From: an uncultured Clostridia bacterium
GTDB lineage: Bacteria; Bacillota; Clostridia; UMGS1810
Direction: 5' to 3'
DNA: 64,000 nucleotides
Assembly: GCA_934463115.1 (NCBI GenBank)
Contig: CAKSIN010000003.1
Coordinates: 93,964-157,963, forward strand
Part shown: positions 24,639-33,453 of the stretch, in pieces
Layout of the letters: each line of letters opens with the position of its first letter
How positions within the stretch are numbered: position 1 is the stretch's first letter
The notes under the pieces: model-generated
Database searches by the model: none
What the model saw: only the letters and a program-made list of their open reading frames with translations
What the model was told of the DNA's origin: nothing
Made by a program: the position numbers and the translations under genes

Positions 24639-26432
24639 CTAATTCACAATAAATTTTACCGACAGCGAACTGAGAGTAAATTTTCCACTGCCGCTGAATA
24701 TAAGCTTTGCCTTGTGGTCGCATGACACAGGCAGTGCAAGATACGTCGGCTCATCGGTCCTTTTTCCGTCAATGTGGGCAAGCTTTTTTCTGCCGTGAAT
24801 ATTTTCCAGATAAATATCCAATTTCCCGCCTGTTTCAAGCGAAAACATAACATCGACACCGCAAACATGGCGCGACTCAAATTCCTTTGTCCAAAAACTG
24901 TACTCAAAATTCCAGATTCCGGGAGATACAACGGTATCGGTATCGTATGAATAAATTGCATTTTTGCACAGCAACAGCATTTTTGTACTGTCCGACGCGA
25001 AGTGCCGCAAATCCGACGGCGAATCGTGAATATGCCACACCTTTGCATATGTGTCGTATACATATATCACGTTTTCATTCTCCGACTCCGCCAAAATATA
25101 GTAGCACCGTCCATCACTCCCGCAGTTTTTGATATCATACTTTTCGATTCCGAGTCCCCGGCTTATAAGCTTCGGTATTCCTCCGCTGTACACATACACA
25201 CCGCCGACTCCCACATAGTACATTATTCCGTCTATAACCTCAATACTCCCGGCTGCACCACTGCGCACACCGTCACATTGAACCGTGGATATTCTGTAGT
25301 CGGACGGCTGGCTGCCGTACACAATATGCATGCATTTTTCCTTGAATGCTATCACCCTGCCGTTGTACTGCGTTATGGCTGTGAAATCTCCCCCGGACGG
25401 CACACCTGTTTTAAAGCACGATGACGGCAGACTGCCGTATGAATCAACGGAAAAATCATTCCATTCACACATGTCACCAAGCTTTGACGCACAAATCGTA
25501 TCTTTTGTTACACCCCATATCCTGTTTTCATGAGAACACGCGTCCACAAAATCGGGCGAAGCCTTGGTAATGGTTATCCCCTGCACAAATACTTCGCTGT
25601 ATCCTCCGGTGTCCACAGCGCCGTCGTCAAATACAATACCGGTGCGCTCCGTAATTTTTCCCGACGGTGTGTCGTGGGTAACAGTTGTAAAGCTTTGTAT
25701 GCGCATAATACTCCCCTGCAGCATTTTGGACTGATAGTTAAAGTACGCCGAATCCTGAGTTGCGTTGTTCGGCACAACAGTCATGCTGACATGAACATAA
25801 TCGCCGACTTTAAAACTACTGTCTGCCGCCATGTGATAAAACTTGTACTTTGTCCCGGAAATGCTGTAGTTTGCCGACACGGAATCTATCGAATTTGATG
25901 ACAGTGTTGCAGTGAACCAACGCGCCAGATAATTCGGGCACTGCTCATCGGATGTAAGTGATTCGTTGCGGTACTTCTCGTTATTCCACTCATGCGTTAT
26001 GCTTTGTGTAATGTTGCAGTGCTCCACCGTTCTCTGTTCGGGATCATACACAACATTATCCGGCAGAATGAACAGCTTATTCCCCATAAAAACTATCTTG
26101 CGTTCAATCTGCGCCTCCGTCAGCGAATTAAATTCGGCAAACGAATCCGAGCCGCCGCTTGTGTAGATATACATATTTCCGCTTTCGGTATTTTTCGGGT
26201 ACAAAATCAAATACAGCCTGTCCGATATTTCGCCGGCGTTTATGTTCAGTCCGGGTGCCGACTGTGACGCGAGCCGCCCTTTGGAACAAAGCGCCGGGTA
26301 CATATGCGAGCTCATATTCCGCGCCGAGGCAAGCTCGTTTGTCCTTCGCGAATATGTGGGGTTAACCCCGCCGAAGCTTTGTATGTCCGTGCGCTGAGTT
26401 TTGTTTTGGCTCGTCATAAACGGCAGAATCAT
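24639..26432 (-). CDS. Phage tail nozzle/stabilisation-like protein (beta-propeller type)
   Basis: 597 residues, predominantly beta. It opens with FGGVNPTYSRRTNELASARN and MSSHMYPALCSKGR, a pattern typical of podophage nozzle or P22 gp10-like proteins (F-G-N---- L--A-NM----P-L--R). Repeated blade-like segments follow: DRLYLILYP, NKLFILPDNVVY, NRIWGVTKDTICASK, NGRVIAFKEKCMHIV, DGIMYYVGVGGVYVY, GRCYYILAES, KVWHIHD. The C-terminus is a small beta domain (GGKLDIYLENIHGRKK). Start overlaps the adaptor stop by 4 bp. It would sit below portal and adaptor in a short-tail connector. Identification is by pattern, not search. Confidence 0.6.
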   Translation of the reverse strand: MILPFMTSQNKTQRTDIQSFGGVNPTYSRRTNELASARNMSSHMYPALCSKGRLASQSAPGLNINAGEISDRLYLILYPKNTESGNMYIYTSGGSDSFAEFNSLTEAQIERKIVFMGNKLFILPDNVVYDPEQRTVEHCNITQSITHEWNNEKYRNESLTSDEQCPNYLARWFTATLSSNSIDSVSANYSISGTKYKFYHMAADSSFKVGDYVHVSMTVVPNNATQDSAYFNYQSKMLQGSIMRIQSFTTVTHDTPSGKITERTGIVFDDGAVDTGGYSEVFVQGITITKASPDFVDACSHENRIWGVTKDTICASKLGDMCEWNDFSVDSYGSLPSSCFKTGVPSGGDFTAITQYNGRVIAFKEKCMHIVYGSQPSDYRISTVQCDGVRSGAAGSIEVIDGIMYYVGVGGVYVYSGGIPKLISRGLGIEKYDIKNCGSDGRCYYILAESENENVIYVYDTYAKVWHIHDSPSDLRHFASDSTKMLLLCKNAIYSYDTDTVVSPGIWNFEYSFWTKEFESRHVCGVDVMFSLETGGKLDIYLENIHGRKKLAHIDGKRTDEPTYLALPVSCDHKAKLIFSGSGKFTLSSLSVKFIVN

Positions 26433-26803
26433 GTTATCTCACCTCCGCTCGCCTTTATATGCGTGATTTTTTGCGGCAGATTCTCTCTGCGCCATTTTTT
26501 GCGCCACGAATCGTACAGCGTCTCAAACATGGCAACACTGTTGTTGTACATTGAAATATTTTGGTTTGCAAGGTCAATCATTGCCACAACATAATAGGCA
26601 TACATATCTGTGTATTCGCTGCCGAGCAGCATCTGAGACTCGGCGGAAAGCACAGCGTCCGACTGTGCCTCCCGCTCGCCGTACATACACATCACGCTCT
26701 CAACCTGCTTTTCCGCCATGTTGAGCCAGCGGTATTTAACATCCGCGTCAACAAGGTTTGGGCGAATACTGTCCGCCGCCGAAATAACACTTTGCGCATT
26801 CAT
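26429..26803 (-). CDS. Phage head-tail adaptor-like protein
   Basis: 124 residues, all-helical. RPNLVDADVKYRWLNMAEKQ near the N-terminus and the block YAYYVVAMIDLANQNISMYN, then NSVAMFETLYDSW, match the pattern of small adaptor proteins next to portals in Firmicutes phages (Y--Y--AMID-AN-----Y-NS--MFN--W). It would form the ring between portal and nozzle. Overlaps both neighbours by 4 bp, so translation is coupled. Confidence 0.6.
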   Translation of the reverse strand: MNAQSVISAADSIRPNLVDADVKYRWLNMAEKQVESVMCMYGEREAQSDAVLSAESQMLLGSEYTDMYAYYVVAMIDLANQNISMYNNSVAMFETLYDSWRKKWRRENLPQKITHIKASGGEIT

Positions 26804-26982
26804 GATTGCTCCGCCTCCTTTGAATCAACTTTACTTTTGAGAATATCTATGCAGTTTTGCATACCGGCAAGAATTGCGTCGGCCTCCGAAATAAAGTCGT
26901 CTATATAATACACGAGTTTATCAACTCTTTCGTCCGTACTGTCCATTACTTCAAAACCGGGACGAACCAGATTTTCAAACAT
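26800..26982 (-). CDS. Small phage-cassette protein, unknown function
   Basis: 60 residues (MFENLVRPGFEVMDSTDERV...), started at 26982 because GGAGGTGA lies 6 nt upstream; a longer frame to 27012 would include that site. Mostly helical, acidic, no membrane segment, no known motif. It overlaps the adaptor gene by 4 bp and follows the XhlA-like gene by 22 bp. Confidence 0.65.
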   Translation of the reverse strand: MFENLVRPGFEVMDSTDERVDKLVYYIDDFISEADAILAGMQNCIDILKSKVDSKEAEQS

Positions 26983-27004
26983 AAATTTCACCTCCATATT
27001 GAAT

Positions 27005-27277
27005 TTATACACCGCTGTGAATCAGATACCCGACAGCGGCACTCACAAGAGCGGTAATTATTGCAGTTACCGCCGTATCATACCGACGCGCCGGGCGCTG
27101 CTCAATCGTTTGCACACGCTCCAGGACATTGTTGAAATCATTTCGCATGGCACGCATTTCCGACGCAAGCGAATGGATTGAATCCATTATATGCTCCATT
27201 CTGTCCACGCGGTGATGCAATGATTTGGCACTCGATTCCACCGACGCTATTCTCTCCCACAACTCTTTTTCATTCAC
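27005..27277 (-). CDS. XhlA/holin-accessory-like coiled-coil membrane protein
   Basis: 90 residues. An N-terminal coiled coil (about 5-60; WERIASVESSAKSLHHRVDR and on) with heptad spacing leads to one C-terminal membrane helix (AVTAIITALVSAAVGYLI). This is the layout of the haemolysin XhlA family, which helps holins in phage lysis cassettes and prophage-derived bacteriocins. It lies just after the CHAP lysin. Confidence 0.7.
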   Translation of the reverse strand: MNEKELWERIASVESSAKSLHHRVDRMEHIMDSIHSLASEMRAMRNDFNNVLERVQTIEQRPARRYDTAVTAIITALVSAAVGYLIHSGV

Positions 27278-27296
27278 AATTTCACCCCCCTGTTGC

Positions 27297-28013
27297 CTAC
27301 TTCATTGCACCCGTTGCACGCAGGGTAACCACAAGGCACCATATTTTTGTGTCGGTTAGGTTCAGATATCCCTTTTCGTCACCCTTGATTAATCCCAAAT
27401 CGAGCGCTTTCTGAACATACTTCTGCGACCATTCGGGGCACGCAAGAGTCCAGTTGTACACATTTTCTTTCATTTCATTTTCCTCCTCATCTTCATATTT
27501 CGGACGGCCGTATCCGGCAATGCGCGAATACCCGAGGCGGTATTTTTTCTTTGCGACGGCGCCGCCGTTTGCCACCACTCCGCTCTCGGACGATGTGTTT
27601 CCCTCAACGGTATACACATAGTCTGAATCCACCTTGTAAACCAAACCGGTGTGGCATATAGTTCCGGATTGATTTTTGAAAAACACCTGGTCGCCGACCT
27701 TCGGGCTTGAGTGCCACTGCCCGGCATTTTTGTAATATGCGGCGGAGGTGGGCGTATATGCCGACCAATCGTGAATAAGGCATTTTGCCTTTGCCGCTCC
27801 GAATGTGCGCACCATGCACCAATCCACAAAGGTATCGCACCAGGCATAACCGTTAGCATACACCGACGGGCAGAGCGGGCACATGTCGCGCGCGTACTTG
27901 GTATAATTGCCGCTGCCGGCTCCGGCTGTTTTGGAATCGAGGTTTACCGGAGAATTTTTCTCCAGATACCCCACCTCGGCAAGTGCCGTTTGTATCAGAT
28001 TATCAACCGTCAT
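27297..28013 (-). CDS. CHAP-domain endolysin
   Basis: Peptidoglycan hydrolase, 238 residues from ATG 28013, which has AAGGAGG 7 nt upstream. The CHAP domain (about 5-160) shows the catalytic Cys in GYAWCDTFVDWC, the His in GTICHTGLVYKV, and VYTVEGNTS. After an acidic linker, the C-terminus (CPEWSQKYVQKALDLGLIKG) looks like a small wall-binding module found in Clostridia lysins. No signal peptide, so release would need the neighbouring holin-like proteins. All catalytic residues look intact. Confidence 0.85.
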   Translation of the reverse strand: MTVDNLIQTALAEVGYLEKNSPVNLDSKTAGAGSGNYTKYARDMCPLCPSVYANGYAWCDTFVDWCMVRTFGAAKAKCLIHDWSAYTPTSAAYYKNAGQWHSSPKVGDQVFFKNQSGTICHTGLVYKVDSDYVYTVEGNTSSESGVVANGGAVAKKKYRLGYSRIAGYGRPKYEDEEENEMKENVYNWTLACPEWSQKYVQKALDLGLIKGDEKGYLNLTDTKIWCLVVTLRATGAMK

Positions 28014-28224
28014 TAACACTCCTCCTTACATCGGATAACTCCGAAAAAATTCTTTTCAGGCAAATAAGCAGCAGTTCGCCGCCGAATACAGAGTGATTTG
28101 CCGTAAGAAGTCCCGTAACATCATAGGCACTGTGCGACGCTATGCGCATAGACCATATCTGCATAACGGTTATTTCCGCAATGCAAAAAATCACAATAAT
28201 TTTACTGAAAAGATTTTTCTTCAT
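28003..28224 (-). CDS. Small holin-like membrane protein
   Basis: 73 residues with two hydrophobic stretches (about 7-25 and 40-58: ANHSVFGGELLLICLKRIF) and a charged tail, compatible with a holin or other small phage membrane protein. GGGGTGA lies 7 nt upstream. Overlaps the protease gene by 4 bp and the lysin start by about 10 bp. Holin assignment rests on size, topology and position beside the lysin. Confidence 0.55.
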   Translation of the reverse strand: MKKNLFSKIIVIFCIAEITVMQIWSMRIASHSAYDVTGLLTANHSVFGGELLLICLKRIFSELSDVRRSVNDG

Positions 28225-28550
28225 GCTTTTGTCACCCCGGATACAATGCGCACATTCTCGGGATATTTTTCTTCAAGCAGTTTGTACCCTGCCATAACGG
28301 TTTTCACGGCGGCAAATGCCGGAAAAGCACGCAGACAGAAAAAATCAAAGCTTACGAACACGTCTGCCTCTGCGCGTGTTATAACAAGATTTTTTGGACG
28401 GATATCCGACAGTATCTTCATCAACGTATATGCCAGCATAGATACTGCCGCGCAGCACAAGTCATACCCGTTTTTCCTTGCGGCGCCCGCATGGCCGCTT
28501 ATTCTGACCGTCATCCCTGTTTTTGTGTTTGTTTTTGTTATTGTAGTCAT
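28221..28550 (-). CDS. Prp-like cysteine protease
   Basis: 109 residues. ISGHAGAARKNGYDLCCAAV carries the His and Cys of the Prp family (His20 and Cys33, pattern GHA...G-D-(I/L)-x-C-A-A-V-S). Prp removes the N-terminal extension of ribosomal protein L27 in Firmicutes and also processes some phage capsid or scaffold proteins. Start ATG 28550 has GAAAGGGTG 6 nt upstream and lies 1 nt after the portal stop. Presence in a phage operon rather than beside L21/L27 points to virion processing, yet no capsid gene is visible. Confidence 0.8.
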   Translation of the reverse strand: MTTITKTNTKTGMTVRISGHAGAARKNGYDLCCAAVSMLAYTLMKILSDIRPKNLVITRAEADVFVSFDFFCLRAFPAFAAVKTVMAGYKLLEEKYPENVRIVSGVTKA

Positions 28551-28551
28551 T

Positions 28552-30441
28552 TTATACACCCTTTCTCATAAGTTTGGCTGTTTTTCTTGCCTCGGCAAGC
28601 CGCGCCGCACCGGGCTTCGTCTTTCCCGATGATTCATCCATGATATTGCCCTCCTCGCTTGCGGCAGACGACGCACCGAATGTCGGATTTTTTCTGCGGC
28701 GCGACACGGTTTCCTGTTCATTGCCGCCGAGATTTATCCCGTAGGTACGGTTGACAATTTCCGTAAGTTTTTCAACTCTGTCACGCAGCAACTGCATCTG
28801 CTGTGCCTGTGTGCTGTTTTCGCTTACCTTGTTCACAATATTGCTCTTGCCCTCAAAGTCCATCATATCCAGGCACACAAGCGACGGCACTGCCGATTCG
28901 GGATTAAACATCCCCGCCGAATACAGTTGTTTTGCAAGCTCGTTCTGCGCCGTTTTTGAAAACGGACTCTTTCGCTGGCTTGATACCGATACATCAAATA
29001 CCGGGCGCATTCCGCGCTCATTTAACCTGATAGACCGGTTGTCAAACACGGCAAAATCCATATCTCCGCTCTCTCCGGTTATGCGGAATGAACGGCTCTC
29101 ATCGTAAAACTGACGTATAAGCTCTATCACAAGGTAGTTTATACTGCGAAAAGCTCTGTATGAGCTCTTAATCATATCACGCGAGAGTTTGCTTCCCGCC
29201 TCCTGCAATGCGGCAATTGCGCTTGCGGCCGTAACACCCGATGCTGTTCCGCCCTGCGAAACATCGCGGTTACCGCTGGTTTCTTTGAGTTCATCTATCT
29301 TTTGATTGAGTATTCCTATGATAGACGAATCAAGCTGCGATACGGTTATTTCGCGAAGATTCCTGTCATCAATATTTCCGGAAACATGAACAAATTCACG
29401 CGACCAGTCGGCAAACTCCTCCTCATTGATACCGGCATTGTCCGAAATAAAAAATCTGCGTTTGCCTGCCTGCATGGCATTTTTGATTATAATTTGATTG
29501 AGTTTGTCAATATACATCTGCACATCCTTCATTATATCGATATAACCAAAGCCGCAGGGTGTACCCTCCTCGACAAACAGCGTGTCGAACACAAGCGGAT
29601 ATTTGCCGTGATCGTAATAGCCGCAGTCGGCATAGGCAGGATCGTTTTCCGAGGCATAAATAACCGTGTCGCCGACATATTTGCAATAGTGCAGGCGGCC
29701 GCCCTTTTTGTAGTACCAGTCGATTACTGCGCTTTTTGACGATGTGTCTACCTGGTCATCGTACATATATGACGCAATATCAACACCGTTTCCGCCGAGC
29801 TTTCCGCGCAAAAACGGGTATACCGTCTCCAGATAATCGTTGTCCTCAAGCTCCACCGTGAACAAATTTCGGCTGCGCTGAATATCTTTTACGCCGCCCT
29901 CCCAAAAAACATTCAGGATATCAACCTGCCTGATATCAATATCGCCGAGGCCTTCCTCGAGTGAGCTGTTCCAGAACACACCGTAGCATCCTGTACCGGT
30001 TTTGAGCTTGTACCACCACACATCGGAGTATGTATCCTCAAAGCTGTTGTACTCCAATATGGCAGGAATAACGGACGACAGCATTTTTGCATTTTCTCTG
30101 TCGCCGTCCTCACGCGGAAGAATGCACGGCTCGGGAAAATTGTCCATTGCGTCGGCATGCTTGTTTGCAATACTGTTGAACAGCCATGCCGAAGCAGGTT
30201 CGGGATCGCTCCCGGATGTCTTTCTGATTAAATCCCAGTGGCGCATTTTCCACCATTGCTCGTTTTCCACAATTCGTCGTTCCAGGTTTGCCTTTGAACG
30301 TTTGTATTCGTTCAGAATACCGGTGGCTTCTTTAACCTGTGCTTCACCTATCGGGCCCTCGCGCCCGGGATAATACGGTACGGCCTCCGGTTTTTCGGCA
30401 ATGCCGCCCTCGCCGGGCGAAGTATTTTGCATGATTGCCAT
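28552..30441 (-). CDS. Phage portal protein
   Basis: 629 residues, in the size range of P22-like portals. Typical segments are NEQWWKMRHWDLI (N-terminal helix), DIDIRQVDILNVFWEGG (wing), a long helical stem (DVQMYIDKLNQIIIKNAM), the tunnel-loop region TASGVTAASAIAALQEAG, and a polar C-terminal barrel/tail (about 540-629). Ribosome site AAAGGAG. It heads the minus-strand phage cassette behind a TATAAT box at ~30482-30487, with no good -35. No terminase gene lies upstream, where a portal's usual partner would be. Confidence 0.88.
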   Translation of the reverse strand: MAIMQNTSPGEGGIAEKPEAVPYYPGREGPIGEAQVKEATGILNEYKRSKANLERRIVENEQWWKMRHWDLIRKTSGSDPEPASAWLFNSIANKHADAMDNFPEPCILPREDGDRENAKMLSSVIPAILEYNSFEDTYSDVWWYKLKTGTGCYGVFWNSSLEEGLGDIDIRQVDILNVFWEGGVKDIQRSRNLFTVELEDNDYLETVYPFLRGKLGGNGVDIASYMYDDQVDTSSKSAVIDWYYKKGGRLHYCKYVGDTVIYASENDPAYADCGYYDHGKYPLVFDTLFVEEGTPCGFGYIDIMKDVQMYIDKLNQIIIKNAMQAGKRRFFISDNAGINEEEFADWSREFVHVSGNIDDRNLREITVSQLDSSIIGILNQKIDELKETSGNRDVSQGGTASGVTAASAIAALQEAGSKLSRDMIKSSYRAFRSINYLVIELIRQFYDESRSFRITGESGDMDFAVFDNRSIRLNERGMRPVFDVSVSSQRKSPFSKTAQNELAKQLYSAGMFNPESAVPSLVCLDMMDFEGKSNIVNKVSENSTQAQQMQLLRDRVEKLTEIVNRTYGINLGGNEQETVSRRRKNPTFGASSAASEEGNIMDESSGKTKPGAARLAEARKTAKLMRKGV

Positions 30442-30534
30442 AGTAATAAATTCTCCTTTCCTTTTTCAGTTCCCAATTATATTATAATCCGTTTTAACAA
30501 CACATTTCGCCTACAAAATTGAATTTTTTCAAAA

Positions 30535-30575
30535 AAAATTCCCGGCGGAAGTTTCTGCCCTCCGCCGGGAATTTT
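30535..30575 (-). terminator. Rho-independent terminator after the MATE gene
   Basis: CCCGGCGGA pairs with TCCGCCGGG; A-runs and T-runs flank both sides, so it can work in either direction. It separates the MATE gene (stop at 30602) from the portal operon (start 30441). Confidence 0.85.
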
Positions 30576-30601
30576 TAAACCAATATTTATTATTATTGCT
30601 G

Positions 30602-31954
30602 TTACTGTTTTTCAAACCTGTCTGCAATAAGTCGTTTGAGCATATACACCGAAAGCGCCACCGCAAAAAGTTCTGCAACGGGAAATGACCACCAGACATT
30701 GTTCACATTTCCGGTAAGCGACAAAAAGTATGCCGCCGGAATAAGGACAAAAATCTGACGTATGAGCGACGAGATCAGCGACATAACACCGTTGCCCAGC
30801 GCCTGAAAAGCTGCGGAGCATATTATGCTGATTCCCGCCATTAAAAAGTGAATACTGATTATTCTGAGTGCCGCAACACCAATCTTCAGCATTGTCGGGG
30901 TTGCATTGAACATTTCCAGCAGAATCCGCGGGCAAAACTGAAACAGCACCACTCCGACGAGCATAAAACTCTCGGCGAGAATCATACCGAGTTTAATCGT
31001 TGATATCACTCGCTGTCTGCTCTTTGCACCGTAGTTGTAGGCAATAATCGGAATCATGCCGTTGTTCATACCGAATATCGGCATAAATATAAAGCTCTGC
31101 AGCTTGAAGTACACTCCGAACACTGCCGTTGCGGTTGCGGTAAATGCGATAAGTATCTTATTTAAGCAGAATGTCATAACCGAGCCGATACTCATCATCA
31201 GAATAGACGGCACGCTTATTGCGTATATATCTTTTATCAGTGCACCGTTATGTTTGAAAAATTCGGGTTTGATATGAATTTCGCGGTTCTTTTTTATATT
31301 AAACCAAAACGCAACAAACATAGAAATAATCTGTCCGAAAACCGTTGCCGCAGCAGCACCGGCAATCCCCATTTTCGGAAATCCGAAATATCCGAAAATA
31401 AGAATCGGATCAAAAATAATATTTATTACGGCACCTATACCCTGGCTGAACATGGTATAGATAGTTTTTCCCGTAGACTGCAAGAGCCTTTCAAACATTA
31501 TTTCCAAAAATATTCCGAACGAGAGAACCGAACAGATTGAAAGGTATGATTGCCCCATGTCGATAATTTCTTTGATGTCGGTTTGAATCTCAAAAAATTT
31601 GCGTGAAAACGCAAGCCCCAAAACCGCTATTACAATATAGCTCGCACAGGAAAGAAAAATTCCCGTGCATGCAGTTCTGTCGGCACGTTCAAAATTCTTT
31701 TCGCCGAGACTTCGCGACAATATAGCGTTTACACCTACGCCGGTTCCCGTTGCAAGTGCAATCATCAGATTCTGAAACGGAAATGCCAGCGACACGGCTG
31801 TGAGAGCATTCTCACTTATCCATGATACAAATATACTGTCTACCACATTGTACAGCGCCTGTACAAGCATTGAAATTATCATCGGCAGCGACATCGTAAT
31901 GAGTAACTTTCCGACAGGCATTGTGCCCATTTTGTTTTCTTTTGTATTGTCCAT
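30602..31954 (-). CDS. MATE family efflux transporter
   Basis: 450 residues, twelve predicted membrane segments in two MatE halves. Phrases such as ITMSLPMIISMLVQALYNVV, DSIFVSW and MNNGMIPIIAYNYGA are diagnostic. ATG 31954 is preceded by AGGAGG. It would export cationic compounds using a Na+ or H+ gradient; substrate unknown. Stands alone with its own terminator. Confidence 0.93.
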   Translation of the reverse strand: MDNTKENKMGTMPVGKLLITMSLPMIISMLVQALYNVVDSIFVSWISENALTAVSLAFPFQNLMIALATGTGVGVNAILSRSLGEKNFERADRTACTGIFLSCASYIVIAVLGLAFSRKFFEIQTDIKEIIDMGQSYLSICSVLSFGIFLEIMFERLLQSTGKTIYTMFSQGIGAVINIIFDPILIFGYFGFPKMGIAGAAAATVFGQIISMFVAFWFNIKKNREIHIKPEFFKHNGALIKDIYAISVPSILMMSIGSVMTFCLNKILIAFTATATAVFGVYFKLQSFIFMPIFGMNNGMIPIIAYNYGAKSRQRVISTIKLGMILAESFMLVGVVLFQFCPRILLEMFNATPTMLKIGVAALRIISIHFLMAGISIICSAAFQALGNGVMSLISSLIRQIFVLIPAAYFLSLTGNVNNVWWSFPVAELFAVALSVYMLKRLIADRFEKQ

Positions 31955-32004
31955 ATTTCCTCCTGTGTTGTATATATTATTTGTACGCACTTTTAAGCAA
32001 ATGC

Positions 32005-32040
32005 GGTTACCTGCGGAACGGTTAATAACCGTTCCCTACG
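32005..32040. repeat. Short dispersed repeat GGTTACCTGC...GGTTAATAACCGTTCCCT
   Basis: GGTTACCTGC at 32005-32014 and GGTTAATAACCGTTCCCT at 32020-32037. The same pair occurs at 63899-63931, and the second half again at 43376-43392 inside the end of gpr. GGTTAATAACC is a palindrome. The remainder of 31955-32703 is made of E5, H3 and E6 with no gene. Confidence 0.7.
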
Positions 32041-32125
32041 GTGCACATCAAACATTTGTTGTTGCCAATGGTGCAATACGTCTGACACACCTGACAGCTT
32101 AAATCAAACAAACATCCTTGCTGCG

Positions 32126-32361
32126 GAAAAATTTCCTCTCCGGCGAATGACATTGAGGTCATGTGGCTGACATATCCGACGAGAAAAATATTTATAGTGT
32201 AAAATCGGCATTGCACATAATCTTTATTCCTATTGCAATGTCGATTTTAGCCGAATTGCGGCGCGATAATTTCGCGCCCTTTCGGCGGCACGCAATAATT
32301 ATTTTTTTGAGTCGCGATGTGTCCCACATGTTCTCACCGTCATGAGACGGAGGGGAAATTT
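32126..32361 (+). repeat. Foldback element copy E5
   Basis: End helix AAATTTCCTCTCCG/CGGAGGGGAAATTT; inner AAAAATATTTAT/AATTATTTTTTT; apical AAAATCGGCATTGCA/TGCAATGTCGATTTT with loop CATAATCTTTATTCCTATTG; P4 GCCGAA, GGCGCGA...TCGCGCC, TTCGGC. H3 follows 6 bp later and then E6, so two elements lie in tandem here. Confidence 0.87.
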
Positions 32362-32367
32362 GTTGTA

Positions 32368-32416
32368 CTCCCTCAGTCAGCTATCGCTGACAGCTCCCTC
32401 GTGGAGGGAGCCTTTT
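32368..32416 (+). repeat. Short hairpin repeat H3
   Basis: CTCCCTCAGTCAGC-TATC-GCTGAC, AGCTCCCTC, GTG, GAGGGAGCC, TTTTA. The second arm is complete here (CTCCCTC/GAGGGAG) and followed by T's, so this copy could terminate transcription on the plus strand. Confidence 0.75.
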
Positions 32417-32463
32417 AGCTTACCACCAATCAGCTGCAAGTAAACTAACTTGCCTTTTCCACA

Positions 32464-32700
32464 GCAAATTTGCCTTACGCCGTTCGGCCTTGATATCGTG
32501 CAGCTGACACATCCGGCAAAGAAAATTAATTGCAGCGCAAATTCGGCGGCACACATAATCTTATTTCCTTTTGTGACGTCGATTTTAGCCAAACTGCGGC
32601 GCGATAATTTCGCGCCCTTTTGGCGGCGCGTCTCAATTAATTCTCGAGCCGTTTTGTGTCCTGCAAGATTTCACAGCCGTGAGGCGGAGGGTAAATTTGC
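32464..32700 (+). repeat. Foldback element copy E6
   Basis: End helix GCAAATTTGCCTTACGCC/GGCGGAGGGTAAATTTGC; inner AATTAATTG/CAATTAATT; apical AAATTCGGCGGCACA/TGTGACGTCGATTTT (imperfect) with loop CATAATCTTATTTCCTTTTG; P4 GCCAAA, GGCGCGA...TCGCGCC, TTTTGGC. The right end is 3 nt from the stop at 32704. Confidence 0.85.
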
Positions 32701-32703
32701 ATC

Positions 32704-33441
32704 TTAATGTCCATGCGGAACCACATGCAATTTATCTTTTTCGCATCCGAGATCGGCATGCAAAAGGTCAATAAATACTATAAACAGCAATATTTCGGAA
32801 AACCATATTGCCTTGCCGAAAAATCTTGTGCACAGGCATGCCGACGCAATTCCGCCGAAAACAAATGACGTTATCATAAGCGCATGCATAAGAAATTTTT
32901 CCTTTGCCGCATCATCTCTTTTTCGCAGCCACTTTACAAGGTGAACACCCGTCTGTCGCAAGTGGTTTGTGCAAAACGTTGTTGCCATGGGAATCTTTTT
33001 TGCCTGCCTGAATGTGTTGAACTGCATTGACGCAATAAAATTGACAAACACCTGGCATATTTGAGGCGGAGCACTGTCCGGCACAAATCCTATTGCCAAA
33101 ACGCAAAGCATTTCCGCTCCCACAAAAAATGTATCCCAGCGCATAAGCTCAAATTTATTTATATGCTTTGGAAGCAGCTCCGATATAACGGTACCGAGAA
33201 GATATGCCGATATCGGAATAAGATAGTACAGTGCTTTCATCCAATTTGCCGTGCCTATCTGAACCGCAAACATCACAAAGTTTGCCGTCTGCGCGTTGCA
33301 GAACACACCGCCCTTTTGCACAAATGTGTATGCCCCCAGAAAACCGCCGAATGCTATCATCAGCGCAAAAACACGCGGTCTTTCGCACTCAAGCAGTTCT
33401 TCGGAATGATGATTTTGAACCGGTGATGTATTATCATTCAT
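32704..33441 (-). CDS. DUF1275 (YoaK-like) integral membrane protein
   Basis: 245 residues from ATG 33441, 8 nt after AAGGGG. About six membrane segments. Family phrases: FGGFLGAYTFVQKGGVFCNA, QTANFVMFAVQ, and NHLRQTGVHL. DUF1275 proteins are uncharacterised membrane proteins common in bacteria; no substrate known. Lies 12 bp after the DUF1015 gene and may share its transcript. Confidence 0.88.
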   Translation of the reverse strand: MNDNTSPVQNHHSEELLECERPRVFALMIAFGGFLGAYTFVQKGGVFCNAQTANFVMFAVQIGTANWMKALYYLIPISAYLLGTVISELLPKHINKFELMRWDTFFVGAEMLCVLAIGFVPDSAPPQICQVFVNFIASMQFNTFRQAKKIPMATTFCTNHLRQTGVHLVKWLRKRDDAAKEKFLMHALMITSFVFGGIASACLCTRFFGKAIWFSEILLFIVFIDLLHADLGCEKDKLHVVPHGH

Positions 33442-33453
33442 ACAAAACACCCC

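Noticed and set aside
22918..30441. Complete prophage
   Set aside because: No integrase, terminase, capsid, tape measure, replication genes or attachment-site repeats could be found on either strand.
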